Shown here: positions 7,393-16,520 of the stretch, piece by piece
Layout: each line of letters opens with the position of its first letter
Position numbering within the stretch: position 1 is the first letter of the stretch
NCBI GenBank assembly: GCA_022827195.1
Contig: JAJDTL010000028.1
Location: 124,001-188,000 of the forward strand
Reading direction: 5' to 3'
Length of the DNA stretch: 64,000 bases
DNA from: Caldilineaceae bacterium
GTDB taxonomy: Bacteria; Chloroflexota; Anaerolineae; Caldilineales; Caldilineaceae
Notes under the pieces: model-generated
Seen by the model: only the letters and a program-made list of their open reading frames with translations
What the model was told of the DNA's origin: nothing
The model's database searches: none
Position numbers and translations under genes: made by a program

Positions 7393-10014
7393 CTAACCGC
7401 CGGCCTCCACGGCGGAGTCAAGCTCGGTCGCGGCGGCTACGGCGAAGGCGATCTCGCCGCCATGTACGTCGGCGACGATATGGTCGCCGCCATTCACCCT
7501 CCCGTCCAGGATCTCCAGCGCCAGCGGGTCGGCCACCAGGTGTTGGATCGCCCGTTTCAGCGGACGGGCGCCGTAGGCCGGGTCGTAGCCACCCTCGACG
7601 ACCAGCGCCTTGGCACTGCCGGTCAGATCGAGCGTGATCTCGCGCTCGGCGAGCAGCGCGCGCAGCCGGTCCAGCTGGATGTCTGCAATCCCCTGCAGAT
7701 GCTCGGGAGCGAGGCTGTGGAAGATCACGATATCGTCGACGCGGTTGAGAAACTCCGGGCGAAACTGCTGGCGCATGGCCGCCAGCACGCGGCGTTCGAC
7801 CTCTTCATCCAGCCCGGCGACATCGAGGATGTACTGGCTGCCGATGTTGCTGGTCATGATGATTACGGTGTTGCGAAAGTCGACTGTGCGGCCCTGCCCA
7901 TCGGTGAGGCGACCGTCGTCGAGCGCTTGCAGGAGGACGTTGAAGACCTCGACGTGGGCCTTCTCGATTTCGTCGAAGAGGACGACGGAGTAGGGGCGCC
8001 GGCGCACGGCCTCGGTCAGCTGTCCGCCCTCGTCATAGCCGACGTAGCCGGGCGGCGCGCCGAGCAGCCGGGCAACGGTATGGCGCTCCTGATACTCGCT
8101 CATATCGATGCGAACGAGGTTGTGTTCGTCGTCGAAGAGATATTCAGCCAGCGCCCGCGCCAGTTCGGTCTTGCCGACACCGGTGGGGCCGAGAAAGATA
8201 AAGCTGCCGATCGGGCGGTTCGGGTCTTGCAGGCCGGCGCGGCTGCGGCGAATCGCGGCCGCGACCGCAGCGACAGCCTTTTCCTGGCCGATGACGCGGC
8301 GGTGCAGCTCCTCGTCCATACGCACGAGCCGCTCGCGCTCGCCTTCCATCAGTTTATTCACGGGGATCCCTGTCCACTCACTGACGACGGTTGCTATCTC
8401 ATCGTCGTCGACCTCTTCCTTGAGGAGTGCGCCGTTGGCCTGTAGGGAGGCAACCCCTTCAGCAGCTGCGGCCATCCGTTGTTGCAGTTCGTTCATGCGC
8501 CCGTAGCGCAGCTCGGCGGCGCGCTGGAGATCGTAATCGCGCTCGGCCTTCTCGATTTCGGTGCGAAGCTGCTCGCTCTCCTCCTTCAACGTACGCAGCG
8601 CCTGAATCGCAGAACGCTCCGCCTGCCAGCGGATAGAGAGCTCGGCGCTGGACTCGCGCAGGTCGGCCAGTTCCTTTTCGAGCCCGTCCAGCCGCTGTTT
8701 GCTGGCGTCGTCCGACTCTTTGCGCAGGGCCTCGCGCTCGATTTCCAACTGCATCACGTGACGTTCCAGTTCATCCAGGGCTTTCGGCTTGGAATCGATC
8801 TGCATGCGCAGACGGCTGGCGGCCTCATCGACCAGGTCGATCGCCTTGTCCGGCAATTGGCGGTCGCTGATATAACGGTGGCTCAGCCTGGCGGCGGCGA
8901 TGACGGCGGCGTCGGTCACGCGCACACCGTGGTGGACCTCGTAGCGCTCCTTCAGGCCGCGCAGGATTGACACTGTATCTTCGACGGAAGGCTCACCAAC
9001 GAAGACCGGCTGAAAGCGCCGTTCCAGGGCCGCGTCCTTTTCGATGTGCTTGCGGTACTCATCGAGCGTGGTTGCGCCAATGGCGTGAAGCTCGCCGCGC
9101 GCCAGCATCGGCTTTAGCATATTGGAGGCGTCCATCGAACCTTCGGCCGCGCCCGCACCGACCAGCGTGTGCATCTCGTCGATGAAGAGCAGGATCTTGC
9201 CTTCGGCGCTCTCTATCTCGCTCAAAACCGCTTTGAGCCGCTCCTCGAATTCTCCGCGATACTTGGCCCCGGCCACCAGCGCGCCCAGGTCGAGCGCGAC
9301 CAATTGCTTGTTCTTCAAGGTGGTGGGCACGTCGCCGTTGACGATGCGCTGCGCCAGCCCCTCTGCAATGGCGGTTTTGCCAACGCCGGGCTCGCCGATC
9401 AGCACCGGGTTGTTCTTGGTACGGCGGCTGAGAATCTGCACGACGCGGCGGATCTCCTGATCGCGCCCGATTATCGGGTCGAGGTTGCCTTTGACCGCCT
9501 CAGCGGTAAGGTCGCGACCGTATTTTACAAGGGCTTCGTACTGGGCTTCGGGCGTCTGGTTGGTCACACGCTGGCTGCCGCGCACCTGGGCCAGTCCCTG
9601 CATGATGCCGTTGTAGTCGATGCCGTGACGTTCGAGCAGCTGGCGGATGTTGCCGTTTCGGGCCGACGCCATCGCCATCAGCAGGTGCTCGGTCGAAGTG
9701 TACTCGTCCTTCATGTTGGCGGCGATGGTCTCGGCCTCTGCCAGGAGCTGGGCCAGCTCGCGGCCGATGCGAAGCTCCGCGGCGCTGCCGCTGACGCGGG
9801 ACTTTGCGGCCAGCAGTTTTTCGACGCCGGCGGCCAGACCGGCGCCGTCCGCTCCCATACGATCGATAACCGCCGGTACTACGCCTCCCTGCTGGCAAAG
9901 CAGCGTCAGGAGAAGATGCTCGGGGTCGACACTAGCGTGCCTGTATTCCTGGGCCTCACTCTGGGCCTCGATGATTGCGTCTCTTGCCTTCTCGGTCAGA
10001 CGGTCTAATCTCAT
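7393..10014 (-). CDS. clpB: ATP-dependent disaggregase ClpB
   Basis: 873-residue Hsp100 disaggregase that, with DnaK, extracts and refolds aggregated proteins. It has an N-terminal Clp_N double repeat (about 1-145), a first AAA+ domain with Walker A GEPGVGKT at 207-214, a coiled-coil middle domain (about 410-525), and a second AAA+ domain with GPTGVGKT near 606 and the ClpB C-terminal domain. The length is normal for the family. The start at 10014 ([10 protein letters not shown]) is the conserved one and has an AAGGGG Shine-Dalgarno. The leader at 10051-10093 can form two mutually exclusive hairpins. No CIRCE or HAIR operator was seen upstream. Confidence 0.97.
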   Translation of the reverse strand: MRLDRLTEKARDAIIEAQSEAQEYRHASVDPEHLLLTLLCQQGGVVPAVIDRMGADGAGLAAGVEKLLAAKSRVSGSAAELRIGRELAQLLAEAETIAANMKDEYTSTEHLLMAMASARNGNIRQLLERHGIDYNGIMQGLAQVRGSQRVTNQTPEAQYEALVKYGRDLTAEAVKGNLDPIIGRDQEIRRVVQILSRRTKNNPVLIGEPGVGKTAIAEGLAQRIVNGDVPTTLKNKQLVALDLGALVAGAKYRGEFEERLKAVLSEIESAEGKILLFIDEMHTLVGAGAAEGSMDASNMLKPMLARGELHAIGATTLDEYRKHIEKDAALERRFQPVFVGEPSVEDTVSILRGLKERYEVHHGVRVTDAAVIAAARLSHRYISDRQLPDKAIDLVDEAASRLRMQIDSKPKALDELERHVMQLEIEREALRKESDDASKQRLDGLEKELADLRESSAELSIRWQAERSAIQALRTLKEESEQLRTEIEKAERDYDLQRAAELRYGRMNELQQRMAAAAEGVASLQANGALLKEEVDDDEIATVVSEWTGIPVNKLMEGERERLVRMDEELHRRVIGQEKAVAAVAAAIRRSRAGLQDPNRPIGSFIFLGPTGVGKTELARALAEYLFDDEHNLVRIDMSEYQERHTVARLLGAPPGYVGYDEGGQLTEAVRRRPYSVVLFDEIEKAHVEVFNVLLQALDDGRLTDGQGRTVDFRNTVIIMTSNIGSQYILDVAGLDEEVERRVLAAMRQQFRPEFLNRVDDIVIFHSLAPEHLQGIADIQLDRLRALLAEREITLDLTGSAKALVVEGGYDPAYGARPLKRAIQHLVADPLALEILDGRVNGGDHIVADVHGGEIAFAVAAATELDSAVEAGG

Positions 10015-10050
10015 TGAATTCCCCTTTTTTGGTCCAACTCGATAACGCGT

Positions 10051-10093
10051 GCTGCGTTGAGGACGCAGCCGGGCCCTGCCGGAACGGGCTGCG
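10051..10093 (-). promoter_or_regulatory. Alternative hairpins in the clpB leader
   Basis: The segment at 10063-10070 can pair with 10051-10057 (7-bp stem, 5-nt loop) or with 10087-10093 (7-bp stem CGCAGCC/GGCTGCG, 16-nt loop). Both cannot form together. They lie 37-80 nt before the clpB start. The pairing is visible in the sequence; a regulatory role is inference. Confidence 0.3.
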
Positions 10094-10243
10094 CCGCATC
10101 TGTCTGATTCCAATATAGATGACGCGTATCAAATGAGCGTTTGCGGAGTGTAAGAGAATGATAAGAGGGCTGGCAGGGCCGCTGTCTGCCTCGGGGAAGA
10201 CGAAGTGGGCGCGCGGTGAACGGTCAGCGCCACTAACTGGCCG

Positions 10244-12493
10244 TCAAACGGGGAAGACTGAACGTGTCTGATGAGGAGTGCGCTGCGACGCGGGCGGCGG
10301 GGTGTTGTTATTCATCTGTTGGTAGGACAGCAGGCCGAGCAGCGCGCCACTCAGGAAAAAGAGGAGGGCCCCCATGACCAGCACGAAGAAGAGTGGACGG
10401 CTGGCGCGTAGCAGCAGCCGGCGCCACAAGAGGGGGACAAGCGACAGGGCAACCAGCAGTCCGCCAACCAGAACACCTGCGGGCAGCCGTGGAACCGGGT
10501 TGAGCCAGGGTGAGCGGCTGCTCTCCTGCGCTGCATCCGGCGACGGGACCGGCACAGTCACTTCTGCCAGCAGATCGTCCAGACCCCTGCGCCGCACATA
10601 GACCGACACGCGCCAATCGCCGCCACGATTGAGAAAGGCGCCTTCGGCGGCGAATGCGTCGTCGCCCAGGCCGGCCAGATCGAGGCGAGCCTGCCCCATT
10701 TGCCCCGACTCGTGATCGAAGGAGAGACGCACCAGCTGCACCTCTCCTACCTCAGAAGCGCCCGGGCGCGAGAGGTGTACCCAGTAGCGATTGTGGCCGA
10801 CCCGGTTTGGCGTTACCTGCAGATGGATTGCCAGGTCGCCTTCATAGGTTATCTCGTTGAAGGGCAGAGGTGACTCAACCTGCATCGCCGACGCGGACGC
10901 ATTGGGCGGCGGCGTCTGCACCAGCACTGAGATCGACCCGAGCAGCGCGGCCACCATGCCGGCCTCCACGATGACTCGGAACATAAATGGGCGTAGCCGC
11001 CGAGTTTGCGCAACGGTCTCGGCCGCCTTTCGGACGGCACGATTGTTAAAGAAAGCCAGCGCCATGATGGGGGCTATGATCGCCACTTTGGTGAGGAGGA
11101 CTCTCCCGTAGGTTGTTTCGAATAGACTGCTGAATGCCGGCAGCTGCACGAAACCGCTGAACAGGCCTGTCAAAACCAGTGCAAAGACAGCGACCTGCGC
11201 GCTGAGCGAGAATCGTTGCAGGAGAAGGACAAGCCTGTCCTGTTCAGGGACCGTTTCCATCCGCCGCAGACGCAGCAGAAACAGGGCAAGGAAGAGCAAG
11301 CCGCCGGCCCAGACCGACGCGGCGATGAGATGGATATAGTCGGCGGCAACGGCCCAACCGCTGCCGCGCGCGGCTGCCGCGTGGCTGCTGGCGGAGAATG
11401 TCAGGAGTGCGGCCGCGGCAAGTAGCGAAGCCCAGATACGACGCAGGAAAGGTTGATGGCGAGTCGTCTTGCCTCTGAATTGAAATTCTGACCAGCCACT
11501 GGCCGCTATCGGCAGTGCAATGACAAATGGCAAGACGCTGAGGTCGTAATAGAACATGCCGGCCAGGCCGAGCCCGCAAAGCATCAGATAGAGACTGATG
11601 GCAAGCGCTCCGAAACGAAACTGCGAGCGGGTGAAAGGGGTAGAGCGAATGAGAATGCCGGCATAGCCTCCGCGGTAGAGTAAGGGGCCGACTCCAGCCA
11701 GCAGAGCTTGACGCGCCATCAGAAGCTTGCCCGGACGCGTGGTAAACAGGAGGTTGGGAAGCTCTTCGATCGCAGCAATACGGAAGGCCTGGAAAAGGAA
11801 CAGTAGCCAGCCAAAAATAATCAGGCCGAAGAGGCCCGTCATGGCCGTTGCGGTGAGCAGCCTGTCTACCAAGGGTTCGTGGTCGGCGGCGGCCGGGGCG
11901 TGTTGCGGGAGGAGCCAGCGCAAGGAGAGCGATCCGACGAGCAGGACGGCGCCAAGGAGGGAGAGCCAACGGAGGAGGGCGTCGCCGGGCGGCGGCAGCC
12001 TGTTCGGGTTGTCTCCGGAAATAACCGCTGCGTTGCCGCTGGGGCGCGAGCCATCCGCGTTCAGTACAGTGAGGGGAAACGATCCAACCCATTCGTGCCC
12101 GTCGACGCTGGAAAGCGTCTGCCAGACGACCGTGTAGATGCCCGGCCCGAGCTTCTCCAGCGGCAGGGTCAGATGGGTAGGGTCGACGGGGTCGATGAGC
12201 GCGTCGACGGTCGGCACCTCGGTCCCGTCGGTGCGCAGGATGCGGGCGCCGGTGAAGGCCTTCTCGAGCGGTTCACTGAACCAGAACTCGATGGCCGAGG
12301 GCGGATGCATGAGTTCCGCGTTCGGCTGCGGTTCGGCGCGTAACAGCAGTGCGTGGGCTTCAGCGGCGCGCGGCGCCAGGAGCGTAGTGGACAGCAGCGC
12401 CAGTAGCCACACAAGTTGTAGACCCGCCGGTCTCACGCGCCGAAAAGCCGCCCAGATCAACCTGGTCGCGCCGGCCCACCGAGCAATCAGCAT
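10244..12493 (-). CDS. CopC-CopD fusion, copper resistance/import membrane protein
   Basis: 749 residues. A signal peptide ends near residue 46 (AEA), leaving His47 as the new N-terminus, as in CopC proteins that bind Cu(II) through the N-terminal amine. The CopC beta-sandwich (about 47-145) also has the matching DGHEW (Asp131, His133). A CopD-like membrane domain with about eight helices follows (about 165-510), then a periplasmic beta domain (about 550-690) and a last helix near the C-terminus. The layout resembles YcnJ-type proteins thought to deliver copper across the membrane. It is the third gene of a minus-strand operon, 7 bp after the anchored CopC protein. Confidence 0.88.
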   Translation of the reverse strand: MLIARWAGATRLIWAAFRRVRPAGLQLVWLLALLSTTLLAPRAAEAHALLLRAEPQPNAELMHPPSAIEFWFSEPLEKAFTGARILRTDGTEVPTVDALIDPVDPTHLTLPLEKLGPGIYTVVWQTLSSVDGHEWVGSFPLTVLNADGSRPSGNAAVISGDNPNRLPPPGDALLRWLSLLGAVLLVGSLSLRWLLPQHAPAAADHEPLVDRLLTATAMTGLFGLIIFGWLLFLFQAFRIAAIEELPNLLFTTRPGKLLMARQALLAGVGPLLYRGGYAGILIRSTPFTRSQFRFGALAISLYLMLCGLGLAGMFYYDLSVLPFVIALPIAASGWSEFQFRGKTTRHQPFLRRIWASLLAAAALLTFSASSHAAAARGSGWAVAADYIHLIAASVWAGGLLFLALFLLRLRRMETVPEQDRLVLLLQRFSLSAQVAVFALVLTGLFSGFVQLPAFSSLFETTYGRVLLTKVAIIAPIMALAFFNNRAVRKAAETVAQTRRLRPFMFRVIVEAGMVAALLGSISVLVQTPPPNASASAMQVESPLPFNEITYEGDLAIHLQVTPNRVGHNRYWVHLSRPGASEVGEVQLVRLSFDHESGQMGQARLDLAGLGDDAFAAEGAFLNRGGDWRVSVYVRRRGLDDLLAEVTVPVPSPDAAQESSRSPWLNPVPRLPAGVLVGGLLVALSLVPLLWRRLLLRASRPLFFVLVMGALLFFLSGALLGLLSYQQMNNNTPPPASQRTPHQTRSVFPV

Positions 12494-12500
12494 CGTTCGG

Positions 12501-13160
12501 CTAGTTCTTTTTGCCGCGTCCCCGCCTCAATATGAGGGAGCCGAGAAGCAGGAGAACCGGAAAGGAACTGCCCATGCAGGGCAGAACCGGACCGGGAGAC
12601 GCCTGCTCGGAAGGCGGTTCGCCTGCCGCGGATGACGCGCCTTCGGCGGTGGGTGTGGCTTCCTGCCCGGTCCCTTCCGGCTTTGAAGTGGTCGTGGCCT
12701 CCGGCGCGGGCTCGTCCGGCTGTACGGTGGCTGTCGGCGCGGGCTGGTCGGTCTCTGCCGTTGGACTGCCGGCGCGCAGCGTAAAGCTGAATTCGCCGTC
12801 GGCCTCGTCGCCGTCATCGGCGGAAAGTGTGCGCCAGCGTACTGTGTAGTCGCCGTCAGAGAGGTCCGCTTGCAGCGAGACGGTCATCAGCTTGCGGTCG
12901 TCATCGTCGATGGCTGAATCGTCGAGATCGACCCTGACCTCGCCTGGGCCGTACACTTCCAGGCTGTTGCTGCCTTCCCGACGAAAAAGCTCCTGGGTGA
13001 AGCGCACCTGCACCTGCTGCGGAACCTGGGAAACGGTCTCGCCGGCAGCCGGCACCGAGCTCTCGTAGCCGGCGTGGGCCGACAGCCTGGTGGCAAGTGG
13101 AAACTGCATTGCGACCAGTAGCGTCAGCAGCCATAGGAGTTTGGGGACAGAACGGAGCAT
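12501..13160 (-). CDS. Membrane-anchored CopC-domain protein
   Basis: 219 residues. A signal peptide ends after LSA and leaves His-Ala-Gly as mature N-terminus, typical of CopC. The CopC domain spans about 29-125. A Pro/Thr/Glu-rich linker (about 126-190) leads to a C-terminal hydrophobic segment and RRGRGKKN, so the protein is anchored in the membrane by its C-terminus. The second copper His of CopC (usually DGH) is replaced: the loop reads ADDGDEADG. The start at 13160 is preferred because GAGGG lies 8 nt upstream; a GTG at 13169 and an ATG at 13166 are in frame but too close to it. It probably works with the downstream CopC-CopD protein. Confidence 0.82.
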   Translation of the reverse strand: MLRSVPKLLWLLTLLVAMQFPLATRLSAHAGYESSVPAAGETVSQVPQQVQVRFTQELFRREGSNSLEVYGPGEVRVDLDDSAIDDDDRKLMTVSLQADLSDGDYTVRWRTLSADDGDEADGEFSFTLRAGSPTAETDQPAPTATVQPDEPAPEATTTSKPEGTGQEATPTAEGASSAAGEPPSEQASPGPVLPCMGSSFPVLLLLGSLILRRGRGKKN

Positions 13161-13184
13161 AGGCATCACCCTCGCGTGCTAATC

Positions 13185-13952
13185 TCAGTGGCTGTGACCA
13201 TGGCCGTCGTCGTCATCGTCATCGTCGTCGCTGTCATCGTCGTCGTCATGGCCGTGGGTATCCTGGTCGTCTTCGCTGTCGTCGTCGCTGTCGTGGCCAT
13301 GGTCGTGGCCGTGGTCATCCGAATCGCCGTCGCTGACGCTCTCGGTTTCTCCGTCCTGCTCTTGCTCTGCCTGTTCCGCCTCCTTCTCCGGAATCATCAA
13401 CTTGTCGAACCATGCGAAGACGCTGCGGGAAAAGTGATGCTGTTCATCATGCGCCGCCTCGGCGAGCGGCAGGGCGCTTTCCAGATCATTGTCGGCCAGG
13501 GCTTCCGCCAGCTGGGCGAGCGTTTCGACAAGCGCGGTTGCCTCCTCGGCCAGCTCCTCGGGCCAGTCAACCGCCGAAAGCAGAGGCACCAGGCGCTTGA
13601 TAGGCCCGGCGTCGCCCGGCATGATGCCCTCGCCGTCGTGCAGCTGGTCATACAGGGCGTGAATGTCGATCTGGTCCATCAGGTAGACGGCTGCAATCGC
13701 GTCAAAGACAGGATATGCCAGCTTCTGGGCCGCCAACTCGTCATGGTTGGCTTCCAGTTCCATGACCCTCGCCTCAAGCGCGGCGAGCCGTTCGGTCAGC
13801 GATTCGAGGCTGGGCGCCTCTACCTCCTGACTCGCGGTGTCGTCTTCGCTGGCGAAGGAGGCGGTCAGGCCGGCATCGATTATGTACAAGAAGCAAGCGA
13901 TCGCGGCAATCAGAATGGTGGCGATGAGGCGGCCGGAAAGTGGCAGACGCAT
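13185..13952 (-). CDS. Secreted coiled-coil protein with His/Asp-rich metal-binding tail
   Basis: 255 residues. An N-terminal hydrophobic segment (about 10-33, signal or anchor) is followed by a predicted coiled coil (about 45-70), a helical region with the His cluster HDEQHHF, an acidic linker and a C-terminal tail of about 51 residues with 9 His and 25 Asp in HGH/DDD-type repeats. Such tails bind Zn, Ni or Cu. No named family was recognised. The start at 13952 has AAGGAG 8 nt upstream. It is the first gene of the operon with the two CopC proteins, so copper (or general metal) buffering outside the membrane is the likely role. The repeat tract at 13195-13310 is low complexity and prone to length variation. 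Confidence 0.75.
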   Translation of the reverse strand: MRLPLSGRLIATILIAAIACFLYIIDAGLTASFASEDDTASQEVEAPSLESLTERLAALEARVMELEANHDELAAQKLAYPVFDAIAAVYLMDQIDIHALYDQLHDGEGIMPGDAGPIKRLVPLLSAVDWPEELAEEATALVETLAQLAEALADNDLESALPLAEAAHDEQHHFSRSVFAWFDKLMIPEKEAEQAEQEQDGETESVSDGDSDDHGHDHGHDSDDDSEDDQDTHGHDDDDDSDDDDDDDDGHGHSH

Positions 13953-14075
13953 TGATGACTCCTTGTCGCAGAACTGAACAGGCAGACTGGATCCTGCCGT
14001 TGCATTGGCGGCAGCCTGGAAAACAGGCGGGAGCGAACTATCTGCCGCAGGCGCGCAGGAATCCGGTCTTCCAAG

Positions 14076-14102
14076 TATATCAGATGGTAATCCGCTGATA
14101 TA
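14076..14102. promoter_or_regulatory. Inverted repeat, candidate operator of the copper-type operon
   Basis: Perfect 8-bp arms TATATCAG (14076-14083) and CTGATATA (14095-14102) separated by 11 bp. The left arm overlaps a minus-strand TATACT (14079-14074) that could be the -10 of the operon starting at 13952. A repressor site is plausible but unproven. Confidence 0.4.
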
Positions 14103-14208
14103 GCGCGTTCTATTGTGGGGCAGAAGGCTGCCGGTAGGTTGCGCGGAACAGGGGAAAAAAAGAGGCAACATCACGGCTCATTCATCGCGACGTCGCCTCC
14201 CCAAATTG

Positions 14209-14285
<77 letters not shown>

Positions 14286-14382
14286 ACACGGGCCTGAGTA
14301 TACCATGCGGCGAAGCGCATGCAAAATCGGACTGCCTGGCTCAGATGCAGGCGCCGGCGCGGCGTGCACGGCCGCGTGAAGG

Positions 14383-15396
14383 TCAGACCCCGAGGCAGGA
14401 GCCGACGAAGTCGGACACGCCATTAAGAAACGCGGCCGCGGTCATCCGCTTCTTGCCGGCCGGCTGCACCTCATGCAGCGCCAGCAGTCCTTCGCCGGTC
14501 CCCACCGCGACCTGCCCATCGACTTCGACGACATGGCCGGGCTCGGTCTTTCCCGCTATGACGCCGCTCTGCCACAGCTTGAAGTTCTGCCCCATCCAGC
14601 CGGTGTAGGCGGCCGGCCAGGGGACATAGGCGCGGACCATACGCTCGATGCGGGCGGCCGGCAGGGTCCAGTCGATCAGCCCGTCCTGCTTCTTCACCAG
14701 GCGGCAGACGGACGGTTCGCCGGTCAACTCGGACTGGGCAACTGGCGCAATATCGCCGGCCAGCCAGCGGGGAATCGTCTCAGTCAAGAGATCTGCGCCG
14801 CGAGCCGCCAGCCGCTGGCTGAGTGCGTCAGCCGTGTCGCTCGCTCGAATCGGAAGCCGCGCCTGGGCGAGGACCGGCCCGGTATCCATTCCTTCGTCCA
14901 TCAGCATAATCGTCACGCCGGTCCGGTTCAGGCCGTCGAGCAGGGCCGCGGTGATGGGCGATGCGCCCCTGTAGGCGGGCAGCAGGCTGGCATGCACATT
15001 CAGGCAACCGAATGTCGGGAGCTCCAGCAGCTGCGGCGGCAAGATCTGTCCGTAAGCGGCCACGACGATCAGGTCCGGCGCTAACATGCGAAGGCATTCC
15101 AGCATGTCCGTTTGCCCCCCGTCCTCCTGCTGCTTCCTGTGCCGCAGCCTCTCCGGCTGCATCACCGGCAGGCGCCGCTCCAGCGCGAAGGACTTGACCG
15201 GCCCGGCGATAAGCTTCTTTCCGCGCCCGGCCCGGCGGTCAGGTTGGGTGACAACGCCCACGACCTGCCAGCCCCCTGAAGGAGGCGCAGCGTGCAGGGC
15301 CTCCAGGGAGGGCAGCGCGAAATCGGGCGTGCCCATAAAGAGGATGCGGATCGCGGTTCGGGTTCCCGTGTGAGACGTTGTTGACAGATTGGACAT
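14383..15396 (-). CDS. fmt: Methionyl-tRNA formyltransferase
   Basis: 337 residues. It formylates initiator Met-tRNA with 10-formyl-tetrahydrofolate. Seen in the sequence: an early RILFMGTPDFALPSLEAL, the catalytic Asn-His segment NVHASLLPAYRGASPI with the later Asp in MDEGMDTGP, and a C-terminal OB-like tRNA-binding domain. The start at 15396 is chosen over the in-frame ATG at 15405 because a TATAAT box ends 7 nt before 15396; the upstream ATG overlaps that box. The mRNA would then begin at or next to the start codon, so translation is probably leaderless. No Shine-Dalgarno is present. Confidence 0.93.
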   Translation of the reverse strand: MSNLSTTSHTGTRTAIRILFMGTPDFALPSLEALHAAPPSGGWQVVGVVTQPDRRAGRGKKLIAGPVKSFALERRLPVMQPERLRHRKQQEDGGQTDMLECLRMLAPDLIVVAAYGQILPPQLLELPTFGCLNVHASLLPAYRGASPITAALLDGLNRTGVTIMLMDEGMDTGPVLAQARLPIRASDTADALSQRLAARGADLLTETIPRWLAGDIAPVAQSELTGEPSVCRLVKKQDGLIDWTLPAARIERMVRAYVPWPAAYTGWMGQNFKLWQSGVIAGKTEPGHVVEVDGQVAVGTGEGLLALHEVQPAGKKRMTAAAFLNGVSDFVGSCLGV

Positions 15397-15403
15397 GGCC
15401 GCC

Positions 15404-15412
15404 ATTATAGCA
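15404..15412 (-). promoter_or_regulatory. Extended -10 promoter of fmt (probably leaderless)
   Basis: Minus strand reads TGCTATAAT, a perfect -10 with the TGn extension, ending 7 nt before the ATG at 15396. No good -35 was found at the expected distance. Confidence 0.6.
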
Positions 15413-15570
15413 CATACGGTCCGGCCTCTCTGAAACTTTCGGCGGGACCATGCGTAAAGTGATCAGAGTTGCATTCAGACGCCTCCCCCGGTGTCCAGGT
15501 GCTTCGAGAGCGGTAGCAGGTCCAGGGCGATAGTCCTCGACACAGGGAAGCGGCCGACGGGAGAAAAGTA

Positions 15571-16224
15571 GTGGAACACAGAAAAGACGAGCAGCGGTTC
15601 GAAGAAGGTTCTCCTCAGATGGTGCCGGGTGAAGCCGAGATGGGTGAGATAGAGGCAGCCGGCGCAGGGGAAGAGGGCGAGGGCATTGAGGGAGCCGAGC
15701 AGATTCCTTCGGAAGAGAAGGAAGACAGCGTGGAAGCGGAGCCGACGCCTGCCGAACAGTTCGCCGACTCGGCACGCGCACAGGCTGGCGCTGCAGCTGG
15801 CGCCTTGCGCCGCGGCGAGTTCATGCACGACTCGGCCGTCGACCCGACGGCCGACCACGATGACAGGCTGATCGCCTTGCTCTGCTATGTCACGCAGGTG
15901 CTTATCCCGCTCGTTATGCCGGTGATCGTGCTGCTGAGCGCCAGCAGCAAGAAGCGCCCGTTTCAGCGCTTTCACGCAGTTCAGAGCCTGGCGCTCTCGC
16001 TGACCTTCATCCTGTTCGGGCTGCTCATGGGCATCGGCTCGACGATAATGGCACTCGTGCCGGTCATTGGCTGGCTGGTCGTGAGTGTCGTGTTCTGTCT
16101 GAGCCCGCTGCTGGCGTTGATGGGCTTCCTGGCCCTGGCCTACTACGGTTACCAGGCCTACCAGGGCAAGCGGTTCGCCATCCCCGGCCTGACGAGCTTC
16201 CTGCAGGACCAGAACTGGATCTAA
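15571..16224 (+). CDS. DUF4870/Tic20-like membrane protein
   Basis: 217 residues starting with GTG, with GGGAG upstream. Residues 1-85 are a Glu/Ala-rich, probably disordered cytosolic segment. Residues about 90-205 hold three or four hydrophobic helices with the family-like order RLIALLCYVTQ, KKRPFQRFHAVQSLAL and AYYGYQAYQGKRFAIPG. That pattern matches DUF4870/Tic20-like small membrane proteins of unknown function. It is followed by a strong hairpin at 16279-16316, so it is probably a single-gene unit. Confidence 0.78.
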   Translation: MEHRKDEQRFEEGSPQMVPGEAEMGEIEAAGAGEEGEGIEGAEQIPSEEKEDSVEAEPTPAEQFADSARAQAGAAAGALRRGEFMHDSAVDPTADHDDRLIALLCYVTQVLIPLVMPVIVLLSASSKKRPFQRFHAVQSLALSLTFILFGLLMGIGSTIMALVPVIGWLVVSVVFCLSPLLALMGFLALAYYGYQAYQGKRFAIPGLTSFLQDQNWI

Positions 16225-16278
16225 CCCAGGCGCGGGCAGAGGGAGGCGATTCCCCCTTCTCAACGCACCTTTCAAACC

Positions 16279-16316
16279 AAGAGACCGGGCAGGCAAAGGC
16301 GCCTGCCCGGTCTCTT
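16279..16316 (+). terminator. Strong hairpin downstream of the DUF4870-like gene
   Basis: A perfect 16-bp stem (16279-16294 with 16301-16316) and a 6-nt loop, 55 nt after the stop. No T-run follows, so it may act with Rho or as a transcript-stabilising end. Confidence 0.6.
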
Positions 16317-16369
16317 GCGCGTATCGGGTCAAGAAATCAGGTAGGCGTCGGCTGAATGTCAGCGTCTTG

Positions 16370-16399
16370 TTGGGTAATGGACTTTACATCACATATACT
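16370..16399 (+). promoter_or_regulatory. Candidate promoter of the nfeD-SPFH operon
   Basis: -35 TTGGGT (16370-16375), 18-bp spacer, -10 TATACT (16394-16399), about 120 nt before the NfeD start. It fits the gap between the 16279-16316 hairpin and the operon. Confidence 0.4.
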
Positions 16400-16520
16400 G
16401 GGGGGGAAGAGAAGATAGGATTGTACGCGGGGCAGCTCAGCTGCCTGGATCTGGTGTGTGGAACAATCCTTGCCGGGGCATTGATGGGATCTCGTTCTTC
16501 CCGGTGGATCGGAGGGAACC

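Noticed and set aside
7315-8445. 376-residue plus-strand frame antisense to clpB
   Set aside because: It is a shadow of the high-GC clpB coding strand; clpB itself is unambiguous.
13176-13955. Val-rich membrane-like plus-strand frame
   Set aside because: It is the complement of the His/Asp tail codons (GTC/GTG repeats); the minus-strand gene has the ribosome-binding site and operon context.
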